Source of the DNA: Diplolepis rosae | Lineage: Eukaryota; Arthropoda; Insecta; Hymenoptera; Diplolepididae | Assembly (NCBI GenBank): GCA_030998225.1 | Contig: JAPYXD010000715.1 | Span: forward strand, 6,018,501 to 6,082,500 | DNA: 64,000 bases | Reading direction: 5' to 3' | Shown here: one piece after another, positions 19,740-29,999 of the stretch | Layout of the letters: each line of letters opens with the position of its first letter | How positions within the stretch are numbered: position 1 is the first letter of the stretch | The notes under the pieces: model-generated | The model's input: the letters and a program-made list of their open reading frames with translations, nothing else | The model's database searches: none | Told to the model about the DNA's origin: nothing | Position numbers and translations under genes: made by a program

Positions 19740-22700
19740 ATGTCTGTCATTGGAAATTGCCTGCAAATTCAACAGTATGCTGATAGTTTGTCTGCTGAGG
19801 GTGAAGAAATTGAAGAATCTTGGATCATGCAGAGAATTTTAGGAATCCTTCCGCGAAAACTTCACCATTTCAGAACTGCCTGGGATAACTTAAGTGCAAT
19901 AGACAAATCTCTCAGCAATCTGTTTGATCGCTTAAGACTAGAAGAAGACAGAATAAACGAAAGCGAGTTATTAAATAAGCCTACGTCTCAAAATGCTTTT
20001 ATATCGAAACATGGTAACAGGTCAGAGAAGCCAATGTCTAGTCAGAAAGGGTCTATAGAATGTTTTAAATGTGGAAAAAAGGGACACATGAAGTCTAAGT
20101 GTCATGGTAAGCCTTGTGCAAAATATCTAGAGTATTGTAAAAATACATATGGCTGTAATAAGTGCAAATGTAAAGGACATTTTGCCAAAGATTGTCCGAA
20201 CACGGACTCTAGTTTGCGAGATGACAAGTCAGATAGAAATGGGCAAAATTCAAGCAACCGACGTGCTCTTGTGCAAGCTGCAAGCTCTCTCGAAGGAGAC
20301 TTTGATGATTGTTGGTATCAAGATTGTGGAGCGACTCAACATATGAGTTCACGTAAAGAATGGTTCAAAAATTATGTCGCTCTCGACTGTCCGTCCAAAG
20401 TTATTATTGGCAATGCTACAGAATTGAAAGGTATTGGAGTAGGCGATGTCGAGCTTGAAGCTTTTAATGGTAAGACTTGGGGAAAAATAGTTTTGAAGGA
20501 CGTTCTATACACTCCAAAAATGCCATTCAATCTTTTCTCTGTAAGTTCTGTATTGGACAAAGGTTATAAGCAGTCAGCTGATGCATATAAGTCCATTTTT
20601 AAAGATTCTAATGGAATTATTGGTGCGATAGCACTGAGGGAAGGAAAATTATTTAAAATGAAATTTCGTCAAGAGCCTGAAAAGTGTCTAGTGAATATCT
20701 CTGTAAGAAAGTGGCATGAAAAGCTTGCACATCAGAATGTTGCACAAGTAAGAGAAGTATTAAATAGAAGTGGAATCAAATTTCTAGATGACTGGGATGA
20801 CTATGTGTGTCCAGGCTGTACGTATGGAAAACAACACCGAGTGTCGCATCCTCTCAACCCAAAGATATCTGTCGAGCCACTGGATCTGGTACACGTAGAC
20901 TTATGTGAGATGAATGTTTACTCTTTAGGAGGAGCAAAGTATTTTTTGCTTTTCAAGGATGATTATACACATTTTAAGACTGTGTATTTTCTGAAAAATA
21001 AAAGTGAGGCTGCTGCCAAATTGGAAGTTTTTATGAAGCTAGTCGAAAATCAATTTGGCAGAAAAGTAAAAGTTTTACGGTCAGACAACGGCACTGAAAT
21101 AAAGAATCGTGACACACAGCGAATTTTGGAAAATCTTGGAATTTTTCACAGCAAATCCAGTGCTTATACACCACAACAGAACGGTCGCATAGAGAGGGAA
21201 ATAAGGACCGTAGTTGAAGCAGCGAGGTCTGTTATACACGCTCGAAGTTTAGATGAAAATCTGTGGGGAGAAACTGTCAACTACGTAGTATTTACAATAA
21301 ATCAAACTGGTACAAGTACGGTAAAAGGAAAAAGCCCAGCTGACTTGTGGTTCGGTCGGAAAATGGATGTCAGTAAACTCAAAACCTTCGGATGCGACTG
21401 TTATGTATTGATCGAGGATCAACGAAGAGGTAAGACTAAAAAGAAGTCGATAAAAGGAATATTCGTCGGCTACGATATAGATTCTCCAGGTTTTAGAGTT
21501 TATGCTGAAAACTTGAGAGACATTTTAAGCTCAAGCAATGTGATATTTGATGAAAAGACTGGTATTGAAGGTTTCACTGAATTAGAAATGCCGACGACTG
21601 ATAATAGTGTTCAAACCGTTGAAGTGCAAGAAATTTCGGATGAAGGTTCTGAATATGATAGTTTTGAAACTGGCGAGTCTGAAAATGCAAGCTCATCAGA
21701 AAATGTTGAAAGAGATGAAGAATCTCAAGAGGAAAATTCATCCGAGGATTCTGAAAATGAAAATCAGTTTGATAGCTCTGATAGTCAAATCGAAAATTGT
21801 CAAATTCCAGTAAGAAGGAAATTGAGAGATCGTCGTACGCTAAAAGCTCCAGCAAAATACGATGATTATGTTACGGACTCGGCGTTGATGATGAAAGAAA
21901 TAGAGTCTGCTATGATCGGTGAAGTAAGTAATATTTCTGTCGCTGAGGCTCTCAAGGATGAAAACTGGAAAAATGCTATGAAGGATGAATATAAGTCGCT
22001 GATTGAAATGAAAACCTGGATTTTGACTGAAAAACCTAAAGATGTTAAGCCCTTGACCTGCCGTTGGGTTTTATGCGAAAAGGAAAAAGGAAAATACAAG
22101 GCAAGACTTGTCGTCAGAGGATTCGAGCAAAAAGAAGGTAGGGACTACTTTGAAGTGTTTAGTCCTGTTGCTCGACACATGTCCATTCGCTTAATCCTAA
22201 GTATAGCTGCATCCGAACGTATGGAAATAATGTCATTTGATGTAAAAACCGCCTTTTTACACGGTGAATTACATGAGAAGATTTTTATGTATCAACCAGA
22301 GGGATTCAATGATAAGTCTGGACGCACATGCGAATTGAAGAAAAGTCTCTATGGTTTAAAACAATCACCTAAAAATTGGAATAAGAAATTCACGGATTTT
22401 TTGAACTCCCTACACTTTGAGTCTACGGATGATGATCCATGTGTATATTACAACAAGGACAGAAGTATTATAATAGTCTTGCACGTGGACGATGGACTCA
22501 TGGTGGGAAAAAGCAAGAAGAGAATGGTCGAAGTTTTGAGAATACTTGATGAGAAATTCAAGATTACTTGGAACACTGGAAAAGAAAATATTCTCTCGTA
22601 CCTTGGAATGCAAATTGAAGTTTGTCTGAATGGAATTTTTATAAATCAGTCAAGATACGCAGAAAGAATTCTGGAACGTTTTAATTTTGAAGAGATGAAT

Positions 22701-23294
22701 CCAGTCTACACACCTATAGAAAGAGGAATGGTTACTGACCCTGGAAATTTTGTAAACGATAAACCTTTGGAAACGTCAGAACCATACCGAGAAGCTGTTG
22801 GAAGTTTACTTTACTTGGCCACAATATCTCGGCCAGACATCAGTTTTTCCATAAACTACTTAAGTAGATACAACAAAAATCCTATGACTAGTCACTGGAA
22901 AATGATCAAGCGTGTTTTCCAGTATGTAAAAGGTACTATTAAATTCGGTATATTTTTTAATGGTGAAAACAACGTGACTGTGTACAGTGATTCTGATTAC
23001 GGTGGTGACACAGTCTCAGGACATTTTACGAGTGGAATATTGCTTATGCGTGGAGGTCCTGTTGTCTGGCACACTCAAAAGCAAAACACCGTTTCAAACT
23101 CGACTGCAGAGGCTGAGTATCGAGCAGCTGTATCAGCTATCGATGACACTTGTTGGATCCGAAGACTTGCTGGTGAATTAAATCAATTGGACACGAACAA
23201 GCCTACGATACACTACATTGATAATCAGTCTGCTATTGATATGCTGAAAAATACTCATGAAGGGAAAATCTCAAAAGGAAAAAAAACATATTGA
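19740..23294 (+). CDS. Copia Gag-Pol polyprotein (1184 residues)
   Basis: The long frame starts inside Gag, so ATG 19740 is probably not the natural start. Two CCHC knuckles lie at residues 108-121 (CFKCGKKGHMKSKC) and 139-152. The protease motif DCGATQHM has its Asp at 195. The integrase finger is H326, H331, C357, C360, and its catalytic triad D387 (HVDLCE), D449 (RSDNGTE) and E485 (NGRIERE). An acidic linker spans 610-690. RT carries D834 (SFDVKTAFLHGEL), SLYGLKQSPKNW and LHVDDGLMVG with Asp 917-918. RNase H has D1084, E1124/E1126 and D1161. The palm motif is HVDD instead of the usual YVDD. One extra A in an A8 run (about 23279-23286) ends the frame early. Confidence 0.96.
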   Translation: MSVIGNCLQIQQYADSLSAEGEEIEESWIMQRILGILPRKLHHFRTAWDNLSAIDKSLSNLFDRLRLEEDRINESELLNKPTSQNAFISKHGNRSEKPMSSQKGSIECFKCGKKGHMKSKCHGKPCAKYLEYCKNTYGCNKCKCKGHFAKDCPNTDSSLRDDKSDRNGQNSSNRRALVQAASSLEGDFDDCWYQDCGATQHMSSRKEWFKNYVALDCPSKVIIGNATELKGIGVGDVELEAFNGKTWGKIVLKDVLYTPKMPFNLFSVSSVLDKGYKQSADAYKSIFKDSNGIIGAIALREGKLFKMKFRQEPEKCLVNISVRKWHEKLAHQNVAQVREVLNRSGIKFLDDWDDYVCPGCTYGKQHRVSHPLNPKISVEPLDLVHVDLCEMNVYSLGGAKYFLLFKDDYTHFKTVYFLKNKSEAAAKLEVFMKLVENQFGRKVKVLRSDNGTEIKNRDTQRILENLGIFHSKSSAYTPQQNGRIEREIRTVVEAARSVIHARSLDENLWGETVNYVVFTINQTGTSTVKGKSPADLWFGRKMDVSKLKTFGCDCYVLIEDQRRGKTKKKSIKGIFVGYDIDSPGFRVYAENLRDILSSSNVIFDEKTGIEGFTELEMPTTDNSVQTVEVQEISDEGSEYDSFETGESENASSSENVERDEESQEENSSEDSENENQFDSSDSQIENCQIPVRRKLRDRRTLKAPAKYDDYVTDSALMMKEIESAMIGEVSNISVAEALKDENWKNAMKDEYKSLIEMKTWILTEKPKDVKPLTCRWVLCEKEKGKYKARLVVRGFEQKEGRDYFEVFSPVARHMSIRLILSIAASERMEIMSFDVKTAFLHGELHEKIFMYQPEGFNDKSGRTCELKKSLYGLKQSPKNWNKKFTDFLNSLHFESTDDDPCVYYNKDRSIIIVLHVDDGLMVGKSKKRMVEVLRILDEKFKITWNTGKENILSYLGMQIEVCLNGIFINQSRYAERILERFNFEEMNPVYTPIERGMVTDPGNFVNDKPLETSEPYREAVGSLLYLATISRPDISFSINYLSRYNKNPMTSHWKMIKRVFQYVKGTIKFGIFFNGENNVTVYSDSDYGGDTVSGHFTSGILLMRGGPVVWHTQKQNTVSNSTAEAEYRAAVSAIDDTCWIRRLAGELNQLDTNKPTIHYIDNQSAIDMLKNTHEGKISKGKKTY

Positions 23295-23448
23295 AATATC
23301 AAGAAAATTCATCCAGCAACACATTGGATCTACTATAAAGCCAACACACGTCAGGAGCGAGGAGCAACTTGCAGACATCCTAACAAAATCCTTGTTGCGT
23401 AAAAATTTTGAAAAACTAAGATGTAAAATAATTAAGGAGGAGTGTTGA
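23279..23448 (+). CDS. Copia RNase H C-terminal end, shifted frame
   Basis: After the A8 run, the neighbouring frame gives KKHIEISRKFIQQHI and EEQLADILTKSLLRKNFEKLR. This is the standard copia C-terminus (ADILTK block). Its stop TGA lies within the first bases of the 3' LTR (TGTTGA). One deleted A would restore continuity, so the break may be a sequencing error or a true mutation. Confidence 0.92.
23430..23442 (+). other. Copia polypurine tract
   Basis: AATTAAGGAGGAG lies immediately before the 3' LTR. It is the expected plus-strand primer. Confidence 0.8.
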
Positions 23449-23800
23449 TATGTAATTATTTTTATCTTTAAGTACAAAAATGTGAATGTAGGTTGCGCCC
23501 TCTTGTCTTGTGCGTGCCCATTGCATCTCCCAGTTTTTATATTTTATGGAGAACGGTGGAATGTTCGACCGATAGAAAGCCTAATGTTCAATAATAGAAA
23601 AATAGTTTCCTTAAAGAAAAGGTAAAATGTAGGTAGCGAGTCGTGTGAGAAAATCACAAGAAAAAAAGGCGCCTTTAGAATTACTTTTCTTTTCTTTAAA
23701 GATTGTGCAAAATAAAATGAAGTACAATAGTCAGGCCCTTTATTTAATTATAAAATCTCATACATATGCAAAAGTCTGAATTGATAGAGAGATTTTGTCA
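23443..23800 (+). repeat. Copia 3' LTR (358 bp)
   Basis: It starts TGTTGATATG and ends GATTTTGTCA. Differences from the 5' copy are the missing GAAA, TATATTTT for TATGTTTT, GAGAAAATC for GAGCAAATC, and GAGATTTT for GAGTTTTT. Confidence 0.97.
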
Positions 23801-23805
23801 ATAAC

Positions 23806-24880
23806 CTCAAGCGTCAAAATTATAGATGTATTTGATGCCCCCTCCCCCCCCCCGGACTAGCAGCACTCGCTCCGCTCGTGCCGCAAATGTCGGGGCAGGC
23901 ATCAATATATTCCAATGCACACATGCAATTGTTTTCGTACTTTCGACCGGGTAGCAAGAGAAATGGTATACACTACATGGGCAGAAATTTGAGAGCCCTC
24001 AACTGCGCGCCATGATGCCCGAGGCGAAGCCTCGGGCATCATGGCGCGCAGTGCAGGAATCTCAACTTTCTGCCCTAGTAATGTAATATACTATTTGTTT
24101 CACACATTTCTTCAAATAGTGATGGAACCTCGAAAGCAAAACTTCGATGTCACTGATGTATCGAAAACGAAACCTCCATGTTTCGATGTTTTTTTAAAAA
24201 ACCTCGGTTTTTTCAATATTTTTTCAAAAAAAATGTAAGTTATAAAAAAATAAACACCATAACAAAGTTATTTTAAAAAGTCTCAATTATATTATTTATA
24301 AAAATTGGAACACTTATTCAGTTTACAAAGCATAAAATTGAATTTGAAAAATTGAATTACGGGTGCAGGATGGTCTTCACCTGAAAATTTAATCTCCTAA
24401 TTTAAAATATATATATATATATATAATTACAGATTTTATCGCTTTATAGACATTTTTTTTACAATACAAGAATGGTAACAAGATGGCTAAATAAATTATG
24501 TTAATAGTTTTTAAATATCCTTCGAATTCTTCAGAATATTCTTTTTTTGAATGGTCTTCATTGTAAAATGAAAAAATAACTAATCAAATAATCTACAGTA
24601 GGAAATGAGGATGTTTAAACTTGAAACCAGATATTCAATCTTGTACCTTTAATTTGAAACCTCAAGAAACTAATGTCGATGTCGGTTCGCTACACCGGGC
24701 TACACTCGGTGTATCTATCGCACGAGAACAAGTTAAATGAAGTGGCAAGTCTGTCTCTCTTGTTCTCATACTTCGTATAACGGAGCGGCCGTAGCAGGGA
24801 ATGAAAAGCTAAGAACATCGACTTTCGAACCATCGAAAACAAGAAATTTCGATGTTCGATGTAACCTCAACATTGAATCT
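23806..24880. other. Spacer with hairpin and (AT)n
   Basis: It holds a C-run (about 23844-23853), the hairpin at 24002-24052 and an (AT)9 run near 24410-24424. No gene is recognised. Confidence 0.55.
24002..24052. repeat. Perfect 24-bp hairpin with GAA loop
   Basis: ACTGCGCGCCATGATGCCC plus GAGGC forms a 24-base arm, matched exactly by 24029-24052 across the 3-nt loop GAA. It is GC-rich in AT-rich surroundings. Length and perfection make chance unlikely. Confidence 0.9.
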
Positions 24881-25084
24881 TAACCCTTTAAGGGCCAAAA
24901 TGGCATAAACGATACACCGGTCTTTGAGGCCGTGTAACTTATGCTATTCGCGACAGAAAAAATTAAGAGGAATATATTTTTGAAGTTAAAGACGTGCCCT
25001 TTCCAATGGTAAATGCGAAATTGATCTAAAAAATTATTAATTATGAAAAAATTCGGTTTAAAAAAAAAAGCACGATTTTTTTTT

Positions 25085-26232
25085 TTAGAGCTCAATTTCC
25101 CAGAGGAAGGTGTATTTCAACACCTAGACTACTAGATATAATTATTAGAATGAGTGAATCATTGAAATACCATTCGGATATCTTAATTTTCATTTCTCAG
25201 CTTAAATTCCTTGAGGAAGAAGTTTTTCAAGCACCTGGACTACTAGATATAATTTTCGAAATGACAGGATCTCTAAAATATAAACTAGGTATCTTAAATT
25301 TCAGTTCTCAGCTTAAGTTCCCTAAGGAAGATGTTTTTTAAGCACCTGGACTACTAAATATAATTCTCAAAATGACGGGAACTCTAAAATATGAACTAGG
25401 TATCTTAATTTTCAGTTCTCAGCTTAAGTTCCCTGAGGAAGATGTTTTTTAAGCACCTGGACTACTAAATATAATTCTCAAAATGACGGGATCTATAAAA
25501 TATAAACCAGGTATCTTAAATTTCAGTTCTCAGCTTAAGTTCCCTGAGGAAGATGCTTTTTAAGCACCTGGACTACTAGATATAATTTTCAAAATGACGG
25601 GATCTCTAAAATATAAACCAGGTATCTTAAATTTCAGTTCTCAGCTTAAGTTCCCTGAGGAAGATGTTTTTTAAGCACCTGGACTACTAAATATAATTCT
25701 CAAAATGACGGGATCTATAAAATATAAACCAGGTATCTTAAATTTCAGTTGTCATCTTAAGTTCCCTGAGAAAGATGTTTTTTAAGCACCTGGACTACTA
25801 TATATAATTCTCAAAATGACGGGATCTCTAAAATATAAACCAGGTATCTTGAATTTCAGTTGTCAGCTCAATTTCCCTGAGGAAGGTGTATTTCAACACC
25901 TAGACTACTAGATGTAATTTTTAGAATGACTGGATCATTGAAATACTATTCGGATATCTTAATTTTCATTTCTCAGCTTAAAGTCCCTGAGGAAGATGTT
26001 TTTCAAGCACCTGGACTACTAGATATAATTTTCGAAATGACAGGATCTCTAAAATATAAACTAGGTATCTTAAATTTCAGTTCTCAGCTTAAGTTCCCTG
26101 AGGAAGATGCTTTTTAAGCACCTGGACTACTAGATATAATTTTCAAAATGACGCGATCTCTAAAATATAAACCAGGTATCTTAAACATCAGTTCCCAGCT
26201 TAAGTTCCCTGAGGAAGATGTTTTTTAAGCAC
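25085..26232. repeat. 111-bp minisatellite, about 10.3 copies with higher-order structure
   Basis: The anchor GCTTAAGTTCCCTGAGG (or variant) recurs at 25090, 25200, 25311, 25422, 25533, 25644, 25755, 25866, 25976, 26087 and 26198, spaced 110 or 111 bp. Units at 25090, 25200 and 25311 share private variants with those at 25866, 25976 and 26087. The array therefore contains a 776-bp (seven-unit) duplication. Short open frames inside are by-products. Confidence 0.95.
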
Positions 26233-26503
26233 TTAGATCACCTAGATTACTACTTACAATGACAAGCTCTTTGAAAAATCATCACAAATACTTCTTCGCA
26301 TTTAATTAATATTTTCGCAGAATACTTTAGTAACCTCATAAGAAATATATTCATCGTGCCATCTGTTTCTTTATTTTCTAAAAACCTGCCTACCTTACCG
26401 ACCTTCACACTTTTTTGAAACCATACTCCACTCTTGTCTTCCTACATAGCATGCTTACATTAATACGCTCTGAAATCACTACTGTACCACGTACAATGAA
26501 TAA

Positions 26504-27560
26504 GGGTCATTTTTTTTTTCAATGTGATACTTGAAAATTTCGAGATATAATTTTTTTAAGTTTGGCACTCGGGAAAATTTTTTTTTTTTTAACAGCTCAC
26601 TGTAAAAGCAGTTTTGAATATAAAGTGTAACCCTTGCACTTGAAATGCGCGAAAGAGTACAAGCTTTCAAAAAAGTTATAGCACACATTTCGTTGTTTTT
26701 TTTGTAATAACAATATAGTACATTTTTATAAACAATTGAATTTTTTTTTAATTTGGAACTAATTTTTTTCGATTTTTTTGTTTCTAAATCTTTGTTGAAG
26801 TTTTTTCAATATGCAGGAAAAATTTTGATATGGAAAAATGAAAACTTTAGGTGTAATTAATTTATAAAATCTGTCCCGCGCGTTGCAACGAGCGAGCTCG
26901 CACGCTGCAACTACACTTAAGCTTGATTAGGCATGCTCGGACTCGAAGCACGTGTGGCAGTGAATGCAGTGACCGCTGTTTTAGTTTTCTGTGAATGTTC
27001 CTCAAGTGTTCACCTATTTCAAATTAATACAGAAATGCCAAGCTCTAGATTTAAACAAGTCTGCTGCAATCCGTTTAATAAACAAAATCATAGTGGAAAA
27101 AAGCAAAAAAAAAAAAAATTTACGTCTTAAGTTTTAGAGTAATTTTATCGTAAAACTTCACTCATCAATTCATCATTATAACTAATGATTCGTTTTGAAA
27201 TAGTCTACGCACAAGTTTGAATGTACTTACAACAAAAATCTTCCATCTCCATTTCATTTGCTTCTATTCTGCATTGTGTAGAAGAAACATCATTCGGTTT
27301 GATTAACTTTTTTGAAAGCTTGTGCTCTTTCGCGCATTTCAAGTGCAAGGGTTACATTTTATATTCAAAACTGCTTTTACAGTGAGCTGCTGAAAAAAAA
27401 AAAAATTTCCCAAGTGCCCAACTTAAAAAAATTATATCTCGAAATTTTCAAGTATCAAATTGAAAAAAAAATACGTGTCGATTATTTTCGAAGTAAAAAG
27501 GCAAAAAAAATGTTTCGTCGAAAAAAAAATTTTGACTGTAAATCTCCCATGAAATGACCC
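26504..27560. mobile_element. Foldback element with about 170-bp inverted arms
   Basis: It begins GGGTCATTT (26504) and ends AAATGACCC (27560). The main arms 26513-26680 and 27303-27475 are reverse complements at high identity, including TTGAAATGCGCGAAAGAG against its complement. The right side has about 90 extra bases between the arm and the end. The 620-bp centre includes a short imperfect palindrome at 26884-26913 and no transposase. Confidence 0.85.
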
Positions 27561-28147
27561 ATAAACAAATCTAATAAAGATTGTTGGTCTCATAAATTTG
27601 ATTTTATTATTGCTTTCAACATACATTTTTTCAGCTTGAATTTATACCTATTTGGTCATTTTGTTGTACAATCGTAACTTCTTTTGGGGTAGTTTACCCC
27701 GATAAAAATTTTCCACTCGAATGAAAATTTTACATTTTTCTACCCTCTTTGTGAAGAAATTCTTCTGTTCGGTTTTGTACGCGAAACTTACTTTATTTTG
27801 CAGAAATATAATAAAATGCACTTAAGGGTGGTTACCCGTTATAAATTAATTTCTATATTTTTTTTTCATAATTTTCGGGTTGAAATAAGGCCCGTTTGGA
27901 AATTTTCTGAATAATTAAAAATTATTGTGAGGTACTTTACTCCCCAATAATATTTTTGATCAAGTTGACAAAATCATATTTTTCATCTCTTATTGTGAGG
28001 ATATTGTTCCAGTTGATTAAATTGTGAAAAATTCTGTTATTATATATGTAACAATTGAATGAGTAAGAAAAAATACGTGTTGCTTAGTTCTTCGAATACT
28101 ACAAGATATGGGGCGCTTAGAGCAAAAGGAAAGTAAATATTGTTTTA
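27561..28147. other. AT-rich spacer
   Basis: No gene or repeat recognised. Confidence 0.5.
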
Positions 28148-28478
28148 ATAGAAAAGTGAAACATAAAAACGGTTGGAGCAAAAGGAAGACAAATCTTCTT
28201 TAGCGGTAAAGCGAAACAAAATAAAGTTGAAGCAAAACAGACAAATATTTTTTAGCGGTAGAGCAAAACAAAATAAAGTTGGAGGAAAAAAGCGACTTGT
28301 TTTTCCTGCTTTAATTTTGGAGTAAAAGAGAGACAACCAAGTCGATCTTTTCCTTCCACTTTACCACTAAAAAATATTTGTCTCTCTTTTGCTCCAACTC
28401 TATTTTGTTTCGCTTTACAGCTGCAGAAGATTTGTCTTCTTTTTGCTCCAACCGTTTTTATGTTTCACTTTTCTATGA
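28148..28478. mobile_element. 330-bp foldback/palindromic MITE
   Basis: ATAGAAAAGTGAAACATAAA at 28148 is the reverse complement of TTTATGTTTCACTTTTCTAT at the right end. Similarity extends inward for roughly 140 bp per side, with internal sub-repeats such as GTTGGAGCAAAAGGAAGAC and AAACAAAATAAAGTTG. No coding. Confidence 0.9.
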
Positions 28479-28754
28479 CAAAAATATTTAAAAATTAAAA
28501 TGGTACATTGTATTGACCCTTCATTTCATTTATAATACTTGGTACGTTTGCATTGGCTTTAGGGTTCATAAATGAAAAAGTCTATTTAATCAGACGTTTC
28601 GGCTCTGATAGGAGCCCTCATCAGTGATATTTATTAAAATCTAGAAAATGCAAAAAAGATACTGCCGCTAATTTCACATATTTTCTTGGAATAACTAGAG
28701 TACTTAACATATGATACAAAAAGGAGTACCTGATATATTAATTGAAAAAGGAAC

Positions 28755-29985
28755 GTTTGGATATATTCTTTGGTGCGAAGCTGAATGTGAATAGTTTGGT
28801 CTAGACCATTAAGGCTATCTTTTGACTACTTTTTCTGAAACTATTTTAAAACTATTTATAAACTATCTATAAGAAATATTCACATTTTTGCATGTCTAGT
28901 CCATACCGGTGCTTACCGGTGCTATTTTGAACTATTTTGACTGCAACACATTTTAAAACTATTTCTAAAGAATTATTTATATTTTTGAGGGCTTATCCAT
29001 TACTGTATCCACAATAAGTTATTTGGTGCAAAGCTGAATTGGTTGAGGCTATTAGGACTTTGTATGAACTTTTTTACCTAAACTATTTTAAAACTTTGTT
29101 GAAATATGTATATATATATATATATGGGAATAGCTTGATTACGAACATTAAGGTTATTTTGTACTATTTGTCTGAAAACTATTTTAAATCTATTCTTCAA
29201 ACTATTTATAAAAAATTTTCACATTTTAAATGTCTTATCTATACCGGTGTCTATAAATAAATTATTCGATTACAAGTCAAATGGAAAGAGCTTGATGTAG
29301 AGTATTAATGTTATTTTGAATTATTTAGACTGAAAACCAATTTTTGAACAATTTCTAAAGAATTATTTATATTTTTTTAAACGTATCCATTACTATATCC
29401 ACAATAAGTTCTTTGGTGCGAAGCTAAATTGGTTGAGGCTATTATGGCTTTGTTTGAACTATTTTACCTAACTATTTTAAACTGTGTTGAAATATGTATA
29501 CATATATTTTGATATGTTCTATCCATACCCGTATCTACAATAAATTCCTTTGGTGTGGAACTGAATGGGAATAGCTTGATCTAGACCATTAAGGCTATTT
29601 TTGAACTATTTGTCTGAAAACTATTTAAAACTATTTTTAAACTATTTATACAAAAATATTCGCACTTTTAATTGTCTTATCCATACCGGCGTCCATAAAT
29701 ACATCCTTTGGTTACAGGTTAAATGGAAAGAGCTTGATGTGGAGCATTAATGTTATTTTGAAATATTTGAATGAACAACTATTTTTGAACTCTTTCAAAA
29801 AAATTATTTATATTTATGAATATCTTATCCTGTACTGTATCCGCAAAAAGTTCTTTGGTTTGAAGTTGAATCGGTTGAGACTATTAGTGCTTTGTTTGAA
29901 CTATTTTACCTAACTATTTTAAAACTATGTTGAAATATGTATCAATAGTTTAGTATGTTCTATCCATAAACGTATCTACATAGTC
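28755..29985. repeat. Diverged satellite: about 147-bp monomers in a three-monomer higher-order repeat
   Basis: Three monomer types alternate. Type A has AATAGCTTGATCTAGACC-like sequence (about 28790, 29125, 29570). Type B has GGAAAGAGCTTGATGT (about 29281, 29722; a truncated one near 28930). Type C has GCTGAATTGGTTGAGGCT (29039, 29430, 29872). The last two trimers repeat every 441-445 bp. All contain ACTATTTTAAAACTATTT-like tracts. Confidence 0.8.
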
Positions 29986-29999
29986 CAAGCAACAGGGAA

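Larger units (their letters stand above)
18980..23800 (+). mobile_element. Recent Ty1/copia retrotransposon with both LTRs and target duplication
   Basis: The LTRs (18980-19341 and 23443-23800) are nearly identical. The 5-bp repeat ATAAC flanks the element at 18975-18979 and 23801-23805. A tRNA-iMet-type primer site and a purine tract are in place. The protein order protease-integrase-RT-RNase H is that of copia. The LTRs differ by about three substitutions and one 4-bp indel, so insertion was recent. The coding region nevertheless has a gag deletion and two homopolymer frameshifts. Confidence 0.97.

Noticed and set aside
21574..21855. 93-codon minus-strand open frame within copia
   Set aside because: Antisense shadow of the acidic linker of the copia polyprotein.
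25085..26232. CRISPR-like array
   Set aside because: The whole 111-bp unit is repeated without unique spacers; it is a minisatellite in a eukaryotic genome.
28580..28625. GACGTTTCGGCTCTGATAGG motif resembling ends of some known repeats
   Set aside because: Only one copy in the window and no linked structure, so no family could be supported.
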